Positions 35,265-46,495 of a stretch of DNA of 64,000 nt are shown piece after piece. The stretch spans positions 120,859,797 to 120,923,796 of the forward strand of contig NC_133652.1 in the NCBI RefSeq assembly GCF_009905375.1. Direction: 5' to 3'. This DNA comes from Apium graveolens (taxonomy: Eukaryota; Streptophyta; Magnoliopsida; Apiales; Apiaceae). The translations under genes were made by a program, and so were the position numbers. The notes beneath the pieces are model-generated. The model did not search any database. It worked only from the letters and a program-made list of their open reading frames with translations, and was not told the DNA's origin. Position 1 is the stretch's first letter; every line of letters starts with the position of its first letter.

Positions 35265-36317
35265 GTGTAATTCTCAAAGGATGGATTGTGTGATGCCTGT
35301 TAGAAAGGAAAACAGATCAAACCATCATTCAGAAAGAAGCTTGACTTAACAATTGAAGAACCTTTACAATTACTACACATGGACTTATTTGGACCAGTCA
35401 ATGTATTATCCATCTCAAAGAAAAGATACTGCCTAGTATTTGTGGATGATTTCTCAAAGTTCTCTTGGACACATTTTATAAAATCCAAAGATGAAGCTAG
35501 TGAAATCATCATCAATCACATAAGGAAAGTTAACAATCATCCTGATTTCAAAGTTAGAAGAATCATGAGTGACAATGGAACTGAGTTCAAGAATTCTGTG
35601 ATGAGATTATTTTGTGAAGAGAATGGGATCATGCATGAGTTCTCAGCATCAAGAACCCCACAACAAAATGGAGTGGTTGAAATGAAAATCAGATCTCTCA
35701 TTGGAGCTGCAAGAACCATGCTAGAAGAATCAAAATTACCAACATATGTTTAGGCAGAAGCTGTAAATACTGCATGCTACAGTCAGAATATTTCTCTGGT
35801 TAATCAAGCAAAATGCATGACACCCTATCAAGTATTCAAGAACAAGAAGCCAACTCTAAATTTTCTTCATGTCTTTGGTTGTAAGTGTTATATCTTGAGA
35901 AATCAAACTGATCAGAATGGGAAGTTTGATGTTAAAGTAGATGAGGGAATTTTTGTTGGATATGCTGTTGGTAATGCATATAGAGTCTACAATCTAAGAA
36001 CCAACATTATTGTGGAATCAATACATGTTGTGTTTGATGATAAAAAGATTGAAGGACTGCAAGATGGAGACTACCATAAAAGCCTCAAATTTGACAATGT
36101 TGAGATGATTTGTGATGATAGTGATGATGAAAGTGATCAAGAACCAATATCTAAGGACAATACAGAAAAGTCTATAACTAATGAAGCACATAATTCAACA
36201 TCTGTTAAAAGACCAAGTGCATCATACGTTGAAAGACAGTCTGCATCATCCGTCGAAAGGCAAAGATCAACATCCGTTGAGCCATCAATAGGAGTTGAAA
36301 GCCAATATAGATCATAA
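35265..36317 (+). pseudogene. CopA integrase core and C-terminal region
   Basis: Catalytic residues remain visible: HMDLFGPV, IMSDNGTEFKN and the Glu of QQNGVVEMK. A TAG after SKLPTYV (35751-35753) splits it into 35379-35753 and 35817-36317. The later piece has the copia-specific HVFGCKCYILRN and IFVGYA...YRVYN blocks, then an acidic linker. That linker has tandem SASYVERQ/SASSVERQ/STSVEP repeats created by copies of ATCCGTTGA-like DNA. Confidence 0.88.
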
Positions 36318-37823
36318 TTAGAAAGAACCCCAACTTCAAGTCAAAGAAGGTAGAAGAAGCTCTGTTGGATCCTGATTGGGTTTTAGCTATGTAGGAGGAG
36401 CTAAACCAATTTGAAAGGAATAAAGTTTGGAAGCTGGTACCCAAGCCTAAAGGAAAGAATCCTATTGACACCAAGTGGGTATTCAGAAACAGGATGGATG
36501 AAAATGATATAGTAGTCAGGAACAAAGCTAGATTGGTTGCTAAAGGCTACTATCAACAAGAAGGAATAGATTTTGATGAGACCTTTTCTCCTGTTGCAAG
36601 ACTTGAAGCCATCAGAATTTTTCTAGCATATGCAGCCCATGCCAATTTCAAGGTCTATCAAATGGATGTTAAAAGTGCCTTTCTAAATGGAGATTTGGAG
36701 GAGGAAGTCTATGTTACTCAGCCTCTTGGTTTTAAAATATGGCTACTATCTTTTGAAAGCACTTTATGGACTGAAGCAAGCACCTAGAGTTTGGTATGAC
36801 ACTTTGTCAAAAATTCTCTTAGAGAATCATTTCACAAGAGGTAATGTTTGCAAAACTTTATTCTTTAGAAATGTTAATGGCTCTAGTATGCTTGTTCAAA
36901 TTTATGTTGATGATATTATATTTGGCTCTATAGATGAAAAACTTTGCAAAAAGTTTGCCAAATTGATGCAAAGTAAATATGAAATGAGCATGATGGGAGA
37001 ACTAACTTACTTTCTTGGTTTACAAGCTAAGCAAGTTAGTGATGGAATTTTCATTAGTCAAAACAAATATATTTATGATCTTTTAAAGAAGTTTGACTTA
37101 ATGGATTGCACATCTGCAAAAACTCCCATGGCCACTGCAACTAAACTTGAATTAAACACTACTAAAAAGTCTGTGGATATTTCAAGCTTTAGGGGCATGG
37201 TTGGATCACTTTTATATTTAATAGCTAGTAGGCCAGATATAATGTTTTGTACTTGTATTTGTGCTAGATTTCAGGCTGATCCTAGAGAATCTCATTTAGT
37301 AGCTATTAAGAGAATTTTCAGATATCTCAAAGGAATACCAAAACTTGGCATTTGGTATCCTAGAGATTCTGGATTTGATCTAACTGGTTATTCAGATGCA
37401 GATTATGCCGGTTGTAAAATTGATAGAAAAAGTATTATAGGAACCTGTCAGTTTCTAGGAAATAAGCTAGTATCCTAATTCAGTAAAAAACAAAATTCAG
37501 TCTCTACTTCTACAGCTGAGCCTGAATATATTGCTGTAAGCAGCTATTGTGCACAAATTTTATGGATGAAAAATCAATTGTTGCACTATGGTCTATAGGT
37601 GAATAAGATTCCTATTTTCTGTGATATTACAAGTGTTATTGCAATTACTGAAAATCTAGTACAACATTCAAGGACCAAGCACATTGACATCAAGTACCAC
37701 TTCATTAGAGAGCATGTGATGAATGGTACTGTGGAACTTCATTTTGTTCCAAGGGAGAAGCAACTTGCAGACATTTTTACCAAGTCACTTGATGAATCCA
37801 CCTTTACCAGGTTGGTAAGTTAA
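36318..37823 (+). pseudogene. CopA reverse transcriptase and RNase H, broken
   Basis: RT begins [20 protein letters not shown] and includes [38 protein letters not shown] and the catalytic YVDDIIFGS. MSMMGELTYFLGLQ is characteristic of SIRE/Maximus. A frameshift near 36750 joins 36494-36787 to 36687-37478. RNase H continues past a stop at 37476-37478 and another near 37597 to 37823 (HSRTKHIDIKYHFIREHV, ADIFTKSLD). The end of pol is TAA at 37821-37823. Confidence 0.9.
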
Positions 37824-38346
37824 TTAGGTATGCTAATTACTCTTAATTTGTTATGATTTCTAAGCAATTTGAGATGCAGCTAGAGTAAAATATGATATTT
37901 CCCGTCAAAAGATGAAATTTGGCTAAGTCAGTATTTACATCTCGACGGATGTTCATTATCCATTGAAAATGAATATCCGTTGAATTCTATCATCCGTTGA
38001 AGTATCAAATATTACTCTAGGTACTTTATCCTTATCCGTCGAATTGCTTTCAATCTTAGCCGTTAATTCTAGGCATTATCCGTTGAGTTTACTTACAGCC
38101 TATAAGTATATTTTGATGGATAATCATTAGAATTTTGACAGTTTTCTTTATTTTTAAACAGCTATTTTAGGCAAATTTGATTGGTTACTTTAATTTTGTT
38201 TTTACTTTTTAACCGTTTATTTTTGAGATAGTATAAAAGCCAATTTCATTTTTCACTTTTACTTTTATCTTTCTCAAACAATTTCTTAAACTCTTTCGTC
38301 TCCAAAGCAAAAGCTTTCTTCTCCGCAATTACTCTTATTCTCAGCA
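37824..38346 (+). promoter_or_regulatory. Spacer after CopA pol with candidate internal promoter
   Basis: A non-coding spacer with six or more ATCCGTTGA/CGACGGATG motifs between 37945 and 38095. It is followed by TATAAAAG at 38232-38239 and about 105 bases of C/T-rich leader lacking ATG until the extra ORF start at 38347. The layout looks like a plant core promoter plus 5' untranslated region, not random spacer. CopC has an analogous arrangement before its extra ORF. Confidence 0.5.
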
Positions 38347-41300
38347 ATGGCACCAGTAGTCAAGATCATGTCCCAGATTAAGTTTGTTTATGTAAAGAAA
38401 AACTTCGTCGCACTAGTGAACAAGGAGATTGCAGCTTCCGAAGATTACCATAAAATGATGGATTTCATTCGAAGTTGCAAACTGAAATATGCTATATTGG
38501 AGTCTCATGTCATCTATTGTGAAGTGGTTGAGGAGGTATGGACCACTTCCGTTTACAACTCAAAGGAAAAAACAATTACCTTCGCTCTTAAAGGTAAAAA
38601 CTACTGCATTAACAGTGAAATAATTTGTGACTGTTTTCAGTTACCTAAGAATAATACAATAGTTCCACACATTGACACATATGTAAGCTCTATGCTTATT
38701 TCTGTGGGTTATTCTTTTGACCCTGCCAAGCTAGGTGAGGTTAGAAGAAAAGGCCTTTGAAAGGAGTGGAGCTTTCTCTATGACTCCGTTATTAAAGTCT
38801 TTTCTGGAAAAATTAGTAACTTTGATGATGTGACATACTCACTTGTTAACATGCTATATATGTTGTTTAGTGATATAAGTACCATAACTTCCGTGAGTCT
38901 GTCCTGTATGAATTAGGCTTTAAGCTAGGAGACATTAAGAAAAGGTATAAGAATATATTTTATGCTAGATTCTTTATGTTGCTGGCTAATTTTGTTTCTG
39001 AAGATCTTATCATTGAGAACCCAACAAACAAGCTTGATTGTTGGGTTCAAGAAAGAAGGGTTATTGCTGATTTAAACAGGGCAAACAACCTTATTGAGGT
39101 TCCTCTAGTCTACTTGCCAATCATGGAGGGGCCTCAGGTAAGTGAGGTAAATACTTTTGTCCCTACTACTTCTATACCACTAGTTTCTTTGCAGACAACT
39201 ATGGCTATGGCATCTATGACATTGACCAAACAGGTGCCTACCCAAGCCACTAAAACAAAAGTTTCCAAAACCAAGTCTCAAAGACCCCACTCTAATTCCT
39301 TTTAAAAGGAACTAGTTTCAAAAACTACAAAAACCAAAGAGGGGAGTGTGAAGGGAAGTGAGTCTGGTGAGGGACAGGGTGAACATAAAAAAACCCTAAG
39401 GATAAGGAAGGAGAGGTGTGTGTAACCCAACCTAGCCATACTACAGTTTCCCAACAAACTCTAGTGCTTAATAAGGATATAAGCTCATTACTAGTTTCAT
39501 CCTCCCAAAAGGATGTCACTATTGAAACAAGCTCTCAACTAAGAGCACATGCCAAGCGGGTTAGGGACACAGACTCACCCCAAACTTATACAAGAAAGAA
39601 GAAATATAAAACACTTAAGGATACACAGGGTGCACACACTGTGCAAACTGCAGTCAAAGACTCAGTTACAGTACCTTCTCAAAGTCAGGTTGATGTGGCT
39701 CCTGTAAATGTGGAGTCACAGCCAAAATCTTTAATAATAGAAGCACCTCACACACAAAACTCACCCACATATTCTTTGGATGTGAATATGATTCATACAT
39801 CAATTCTTGATTCTCCATCTTTAACTCTCATGGAGAAGCCAAAATCTACATCAAGTGAGCATCATCTTTTAGATGATTTATTGGCTTACTTGCCTTTTCT
39901 TTTTGATTTTACTGAAAAATCTGTGCCAAATCTCAAATCAATCACCACAGATTCTACAATAGTTTCCACTCCAAACTCTGTCATTTCTACTCTCTTAACA
40001 GATATTGTTCATCCGTTGACTAGTTATTGTATCTCAACAGATGTGCTTAATAGCAGTCATCTGTTGAAACTCCCAACTACAACCTCGATGGATGTTTCTC
40101 ATCCGTTGACTATCACTGCACCACTTGAAATCTCAACTACTGTTATAAGTATAAATGATTTAGTAGTTGTACAATCACTCTTAGGTTTGAGGAAAGGGAG
40201 TGAACAGAGTGACAGGCTTAAGTTGCTCTCAGGCAAAAGGAGAGGAAAAGAGTGAAACTATGCAAGCTATTTATTCCAGCTTAGCAAAAGTGAGTGAGTG
40301 GAGTCCCACCTTAGTAGGTGAAGGTGAGTAGTGTGAGGGTGGGAAGCCAAGGGGAGCCCTTGATGCAAGAAAATAGAGAAAATGAGAGAAAAACAGGTAC
40401 TGAAGAATGGTAGAGCCCATTGTTAGTGAGTTAAGGGATGTCAATGAGGCTGAAAAGAAATAGCTATTTCAGCAAGATTATCAAGCTGTTTTAGACTCTA
40501 TTTCTTATGAAGCTGAGGCATTTACTCACCCTGTTCCAGCTTATCAAGTTTTGTCTGAACAGGACAATGTGGCTGCTGAGAGAAATCTCTACTTGGTGCA
40601 CACAACTGCCTCAATGCAAAGGGCCAAGGATGCAATAACTGCCATGCCATTCACAGTTGGTGATGATTTTGAATATGCTAAAGAATCCTTTGGGGATGAT
40701 GGTGAGGATGATGAAGGAGAAGGCATGAACATAGGGGAAGATGTAGATATTCCATCATGGATGATGCACAAGGAATGCTCTTACTCATATCTCCAATCCA
40801 CACTTTTCAAGCTCATTCATGACACCCAAACAGCAATTCAAGCATCCACAAGTGCCAACACCAAAAGTTTACTTAAAGCTCACCTGAAATCCCTTCAACT
40901 ACACAAGATACAGGCTCTTAAACAAAGTCAGGATGTGGATGCTCTAAAGTAAGAACTTTCTGAAGTAAAACAAGACTTTGTAGCAAGGTTGGATGATAGG
41001 CTCCCTAACACCACAATAACATAAATAGCTGAAAAGCTAAGGAAGGAAGCTGATTAGAACATGAAGGTTGAGGCCATGGATTCAAGACTGAAAAATATGG
41101 AGAAATCAATGGCCAAGATACTTACAAATCAGGAAACTCAAACAAATATGCTACAATAGTTGGTGGCTGCACAGACCTCAATATCTACTCTACTTAATGC
41201 TAACAAAAAGAGGGATACAGTCTCTATCATTCCTGTTAGCCAAAGGGAGTCAGTTAGTGAGGGGGAGAAGGTGCTTAACATAAATGTTAGCAAGGTAATA

Positions 41301-42534
41301 GTTCCAGCAATTTCCTTCACAAAGCCACCAATTCTTGACAGCATTGATTTAATTAACATAACAGTAGCTTAATTGGAGTTGAATGAAAAATGGAAGAAGT
41401 TTGATGAGAACATCAAGAAGAAATTTGGTCCAATTGAGAAACAAGACAAAACATTTTCTCATTTCTCTCAATTGAGACCAATTTCATCTAATGACATGAG
41501 CTTAGGGACCATGGAAAGGGGTCAACCCTCAACAATCAAATCTCCAAAGGCCAATGTGGTTTTTCAGCCAAAGATAAATTATCCAAAGAACTCAGACAAA
41601 AATGCATTGAACTTGGTCTAGGAAACTCCCAAGCCTGATGAGAAGAAGCTGCTTGGAAGGTTATTGCTTTCTTCAAAGATCCCACAGACTCAGTACTAAA
41701 GAAAAGAATTGCTAAAATCTACAAGAATGGCAAATTAATCTGTGTGGTGGCTGGACATCCACAGTTTGCAGAGGCTAAGAAAGAAGAAAAGGTGAGGCTC
41801 AAACAATAACAAAAGCAAGCTGCTTTATATGCCAAGAACCAAGCTAAGAAGCCTGCAACCACAGATTCTGTAATGCCCACTGTGACAGCTGAGACTCATA
41901 TTGAAAAAAGCAAGTAGAACCAAAGTAGATTAAGAAACAAAGATACAAGCTCAAACCAAAGAGGATGTTAGATTTCAATGAAGATAAGGAAGAATATATG
42001 CCAACTCAATCTACCACCTCAAGCCAAACAGCCATGCCCACAATGGAGCAAGCTGAATTCAAGGTCTATCCAGACATGAATTTCCATGGTGAAACCATAA
42101 TTCCCAAGGATAAACCTATAGATTGGGCAAGCCTACCACTTCCTGATCTAAATATTCCAATCCAAACCAAGCCAAGGAAAAAGAAGAAGAGAGTAATCAA
42201 AAAGGTCAATCATGTCAGAATTCAATCCAAAACATTAGCCAAGTCCAAACCAACTGTCAACAAGGGAGATCAACTCTTCATCCGTGACATCAAAGAATTC
42301 TCAGACATAAATCTCTATCTGGATGATCTAGGAGAAGTGAGAGCCATTGATGCTTACAAACATCTTCCAGTGAGATTAGTCTTCAGGTACAAGGGTGGAA
42401 AAGAGCTAACTTGGCCCCTTCACGGAATTCTCAATGAAGGATATTCTGTACTGGTGAATATTTTCTCCTCAATAAAGAAGAACTTTGGATTTAACATTGT
42501 TTCCAAGAAAATGAAACTGAATAAAATTGAGCAG
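38347..42534 (+). pseudogene. CopA post-pol extra ORF, decayed and 3'-truncated
   Basis: I do not recognise a biochemical function. The frame can be followed through open pieces at 38347-38760, 38976-39305, 39416-40255, 40551-40952, 41160-41621 and 41965-42534, separated by stops and shifts. The N-terminal block (LGEVRRKGL, then KEWSFLYDSVIKVF) aligns with the CopC frame (LGQLKRAHI, REWSFFFDCITKAY). The middle is Ser/Thr/Pro-rich, then charged and coiled-coil-like. The end (INLYLDDLGEVRAIDAYKHLPV) parallels CopC ILLYFMTDGRVYHIRQNAIP. SIRE-type elements are known to carry an env-like or additional ORF here; no signal peptide or clear membrane segment is visible. It is cut by the join to Chr2. 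Confidence 0.7.
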
Positions 42535-42984
42535 GCTCCAGAGCCAGAGATATTACAGATGGTTCCAGTCGAGGGTATGGGTGAGCATGAGATAGAGTAA
42601 CAGTTGGGAGCTCCACAGCAGGTTACTGCAGGGATACCGAGGGTTCAGTCACAGGAGTCAGTAGGACATGTTGCACAACCACACATGGTACCGTATCATG
42701 AGTACAGTGTTATGAGAGATGACGCTAAGTACTGGAGAGCTCAGTGTAGGGAGATTATGCACTTGCTTGAACAGAGAGACTGAGGACCGTTAGCCGCATT
42801 ATAGCTAGATTATTTGATGAGACAGAGGTTACAGTCTGCTTTGATGAGTGCTACATGGGAGTTGGATGCTTTGACACATGACAGGCCGCCTTCTTTTACG
42901 GAGTTTTTTAGAATTTTTCATTTAGCACAGACGTTAGTTCAGATACTTCGAGATGAGCTGAGGCGTATACCGCCGGGATTTTGA
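42535..42984 (+). pseudogene. Chr2 frame upstream of gag (uORF)
   Basis: It continues the CopA frame by chance up to TAA at 42598-42600. Read past that stop in the same frame, it gives the shared GIPRV-SQESVG-VAQP block, then a segment not present in Chr1: HEYSVMRDDAKYWRAQCR, a stop, and LMRQRLQSALMSATWELD...FRIFHLAQTLVQILRDELRR, ending with TGA at 42982-42984. The C-terminal part is charged and could be helical. Two in-frame stops occur in about 150 codons. The matching position in both copies marks it as a family feature of unknown function. Confidence 0.6.
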
Positions 42985-43517
42985 GATATTGACTACAGAG
43001 GACTGGCGTAGTAGAGATGACAGATGTACATAGATGCAACCTAGTATGACATAGTGAGTAGTGTGTATGTGTGTAGTAACAGCTTGACTTGTAGTAGTAG
43101 TAGTCTGACTAGTAGCAGTAGCTATGACCAGCAGAGCGAGATTTTTTGTACCAAGCATTTACACCTGGAGCTGGTGTCATATATAAAATGAACCTTTTTC
43201 AAATTTTCTTTCATTTAAATTTCAGTCTTTACAGTTTTACAGCATTTACCTTTACTTTATTGTTTTACAGCTTTTCGTACTTGAAATTCTGTCAAAGAAA
43301 AAAAAAAGAAAAAAGAATAAACATTTGATTTAACTGTTTACATTTCTTGTCTTTATATTAACGTAAACTGTTTATACTTCCTATTTTTATATTAAGTAAA
43401 CTATTTTTTTTTGAATTATTATCCAAATTTTGTTAATACAGGATAAATTATTTTCTTACCTACTGTCAATTGTTTTATAAACTGTTAAAAAGACATCACT
43501 TGTTTTATTATCAGCAA
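42985..43517. other. Non-coding spacer before Chr2 gag
   Basis: AT-rich, with a GTAGTAGTAGTAGT run near 43093, an A-rich run at 43299-43317 and T-rich stretches after 43300. I see no gene. In Chr1 the equivalent stretch is much shorter (7895-7988), so Chr1 has lost, or Chr2 has gained, about 430 bases. Confidence 0.6.
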
Positions 43518-44334
43518 ATGGCACCCAAGAGAAAGACTAGGACTGAGATCTCCAACAGCAATTCCGAAGAACAGACCAATGACACCATGAACCAAATGTT
43601 CCATCTGATGCAACAACAGATGATAATGATGCAACAACAGATGTAACAACAGCAACAGCAGATTCAACAACAAATGTTACAACAACCACCTCATCCTGAG
43701 CCCCAGATGCCACCAGCTATACCTATTGTTACTTTCAAACAGTTTCAGTCGGTTAAACCTCCAGAATTTGATGGGTCAGCTGATCCTATTAAGGCTACCA
43801 CTTGGTTGAAAGAAATAGAGAAAGTATTTGCGCTAGTGAAAGTAGGTGAAGACCAGAAGACTGATTTTGCTAGTTATTTGTTGAAAGGAGAAGCAAATTA
43901 TTGGTGGGAATCTAAGAAGGCTTTAGAAGGTGAGGATGTTATTGCATGGGATAGGTTTAAAAAGCTGTTCTTAGAAAAACACTTTCCTCTCTATGTGAGG
44001 AATCAAATGCAGATTAATTTTTTGGAACTGAAACAGGGAAGTAAGTCCGTGACGGAGTATGAAGCCAGATTTACTGAGTTGGCTAGGTTCGTCCCAGAAT
44101 AAGTTGATATTGAAGAAAAACGAGTCTAAAGATTTCAAGAAGGATTACAACCGTGGACAAGTTGCAGTTTTTGAATTAACGACGTATACCGCCGTAGTCC
44201 AGAAAGCCTTGATTATCGAAGGGGAAAGCGAAAGATCTCAAAAGGAAAGAGGACAGAGAAGTTTCCAAGATCGCTCCAGCAGGAAGCTGGGATTTCAAGC
44301 CCGGACAAATTTGAATTTTAAAAGGATAGGATAA
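43518..44334 (+). pseudogene. Chr2 gag, broken
   Basis: Starts at ATG 43518 (MAPKRKTRTEISNS), followed by the Met/Gln-rich tract and one TAA in it. The capsid core is open from 43674 to 44102 (VKPPEFDGSADPIKATTWL, LLKGEANYWWES). A TAA at 44100-44102, a TAA-like lesion after EKRV and a phase change lead into 44059-44334. It retains WWES, which Chr1 has lost to a preceding stop. Confidence 0.88.
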
Positions 44335-44397
44335 GGTATCCAGAAAATAGGTAATCATTTCCAAGCCCCCAGCCAGCAGGGAATTGTCAGAGTCCCA

Positions 44398-45057
44398 GTG
44401 CCATACTGCAGAACTTGTGGACCTGGCATTTGTATCAAAGCGGATGTGACGTGTTTCAAATATAAGCAGAAAGGGCACTATTCTAATAAATGTCCAACAG
44501 GAAAAATAGAAGTTACTTGCTACCAGTGTGGAAAGAAAGGACATATTGCTAGTAATTGCAAAGGACCAGCAATGGAAGCTAGTTTACCAAAAGTATTGGC
44601 ATTACCTCCTCCACCGCCGCTTAATCAACCCAGAGCAAGGACTTTCAACATGATAATGAAAGAGGCAGTGTAGAGTCCTAGTGTAATTACAGGTACGCTT
44701 TAGGTGAATTCCGTAAATTCAAAAGTATTAATTGATTTTGGAGCTACCCGTTCATTTATTTCTGAAGAATTCCTTGATAAGTTATATTGCGAAATTGAAT
44801 GGTTGGGCGAGAAGTTAATTATAAAATTAGCGAATGACGACCAAGTTCCAGTAGATCGAGTATGTCCTGCATGCGATATAGAAATAGTCGGACATTATTT
44901 CTCCGTAGACTTGATTCTTTTTAAGTTAGGAGAGTTTGATGTTATTTTGGGAATGGATTGGTTAGCTTGTCATAATGCTCAGATCGATTGCGCGAACAAG
45001 AAAGTAAAATTGCAAAATGCGGAAAATGCAACAGTAATGTTCAAAGGCGAAAAATAG
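44398..45057 (+). pseudogene. Chr2 zinc knuckles and protease, active sites damaged
   Basis: The first knuckle is CFKYKQKGHYSNKC, in which the second Cys is Tyr; Chr1 keeps CYRC. The second knuckle CYQCGKKGHIASNC is intact. The protease active site reads VLIDFGATRSFIS, so the DSG triplet has become DFG, which should abolish activity. Stops at 44671-44673 and 44701-44703 separate the knuckles from the protease. Confidence 0.9.
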
Positions 45058-45114
45058 CGGAAGAAATTTCTGACAGTAATGCAGACCAAACGGTTGATTT
45101 GACAGGGATATGAG

Positions 45115-45954
45115 GTGTATATAGCTTACGTGTTAGATACTGAAAAGGAAAGTCCCAAAATAGAAGACATTCCAGTTGTATGTGAATTTCCTGACGTCTT
45201 TCCAGACGAGTTTCCAGGGTTACCACCAGATCGAGAAATTGAATTTACGATTGACTTAGCGCCAGGTACAGAACCAATTTCGAAAGCTCTGTATCGAATA
45301 ATACCAGTCGAGATGAAAGAATTGTCAATGCAATTACAATATCTTCTAGACCGAAGCATCATAAGACCCGGCAGTATTGTTCGTGAAGAAGAAATATGGC
45401 AGCATGCGACTATGCATCGACTATCAGGAATTGAATAAGCTCACCATGAAGAATAAGTATCTGTTACCAAGAATCGATGATTTGTTCGATCGTCTAAAAG
45501 GAGCCGCATGGTTTTCGAATATAGATTTGCGAATGGGTTATCATTAATTGAAGATTAAAGCTGAAGATATTCCCAAGACTGTTTTTCATACTAGATATGG
45601 ACATTATGAGTTTCTTGTAATGGCATTTGGTTTGACCAATGGGCCAACAACATTCATGGATCTGATGAACAGGGTATTCAAAAGGTACTTGGACAAATTC
45701 GTGATTGTGTTTATCGATGACATCTTGATTTACTCAAAGACGGAAGAAGAGCATGCTGAGCACTTGAGGATTGCTTTGGAAATTCTAAGGAAAGAGTAAC
45801 TGTACGCGAAATTCTCGAAATGTGAATTCTGGTTGAAGGAAGTACAATTTCTGGGCCACATCATCAGTAGAGAAGACATTCAAGTCGATCCAGCGAAGAT
45901 TGAAGCTGTATTGAGTTGGGAAAGGCCGAAGACACCAACACACGTTTGAAGTTT
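45115..45954 (+). pseudogene. Chr2 reverse transcriptase, broken
   Basis: The N-terminal part is open from 45115, with [21 protein letters not shown] small deletion then removes the SPSGAPVL motif and shifts the frame near 45370. The core resumes at 45548-45799 with [16 protein letters not shown] and catalytic FIDDILIYS. Stops follow LRKE and precede SFLGLEG. Motif residues needed for catalysis remain in the palm, but the fingers are broken. Confidence 0.88.
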
Positions 45955-46045
45955 CTTGGGATTGGAAGGATATTATAGAACATTTGTCAAAGATTTTGCG
46001 AAAATAGCAACGCCCCTGACTAAGTTAACTTGAAAAAGTGAAAAG

Positions 46046-46486
46046 TTGGTATGGGATGACAAATATGAAGAAAGTTTCCAAGAGCTGAAGAATCGGTTAG
46101 TAACCGCGCCGGTACTCGTATTGCCAGATGAGCATGGAAATTTTGCCATTTACAGCGATGCTTCGTACCGCGGATTAGGATGTGTACTGATGCAACACGG
46201 TAACGTCATTGCATATGCTTCGAGACAGTTAAAACCTCATGAACAGAAATATCCTACGCATGATCTGGAATTAGCAGCGATTGTATTTGCATTGAAACTT
46301 TGGAGACACTATCTCTACGGTGAGAAATGCGAAATTTATACGGTTTATAAAATCCTGAAGTACATCTTTACATATAAGGAATTGAACATAAGACAACGCC
46401 GATGGTTGGAGTTGATTAAAGATTACGATGTTACGATCAGTTATCATCCAGGGAAAGCAAATGTTATGGCAGATGCGCTGAGCTGA
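46046..46486 (+). pseudogene. Chr2 RNase H
   Basis: Open for 146 codons from the RT connection to the end of RNase [11 protein letters not shown] and [20 protein letters not shown] are present. The usual TDHK box reads TVYK, so the conserved Asp is lost, whereas Chr1 keeps TDHK. It ends DALS with TGA, one codon before the position of Arg or Lys in Chr1. Confidence 0.9.
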
Positions 46487-46495
46487 AAAGAAAGA

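Noticed and set aside
43485..43673. Leu-rich antisense frame, also at 7739-7927
   Set aside because: It is the complement of the Gln/Met-rich gag N-terminus in both chromovirus copies.
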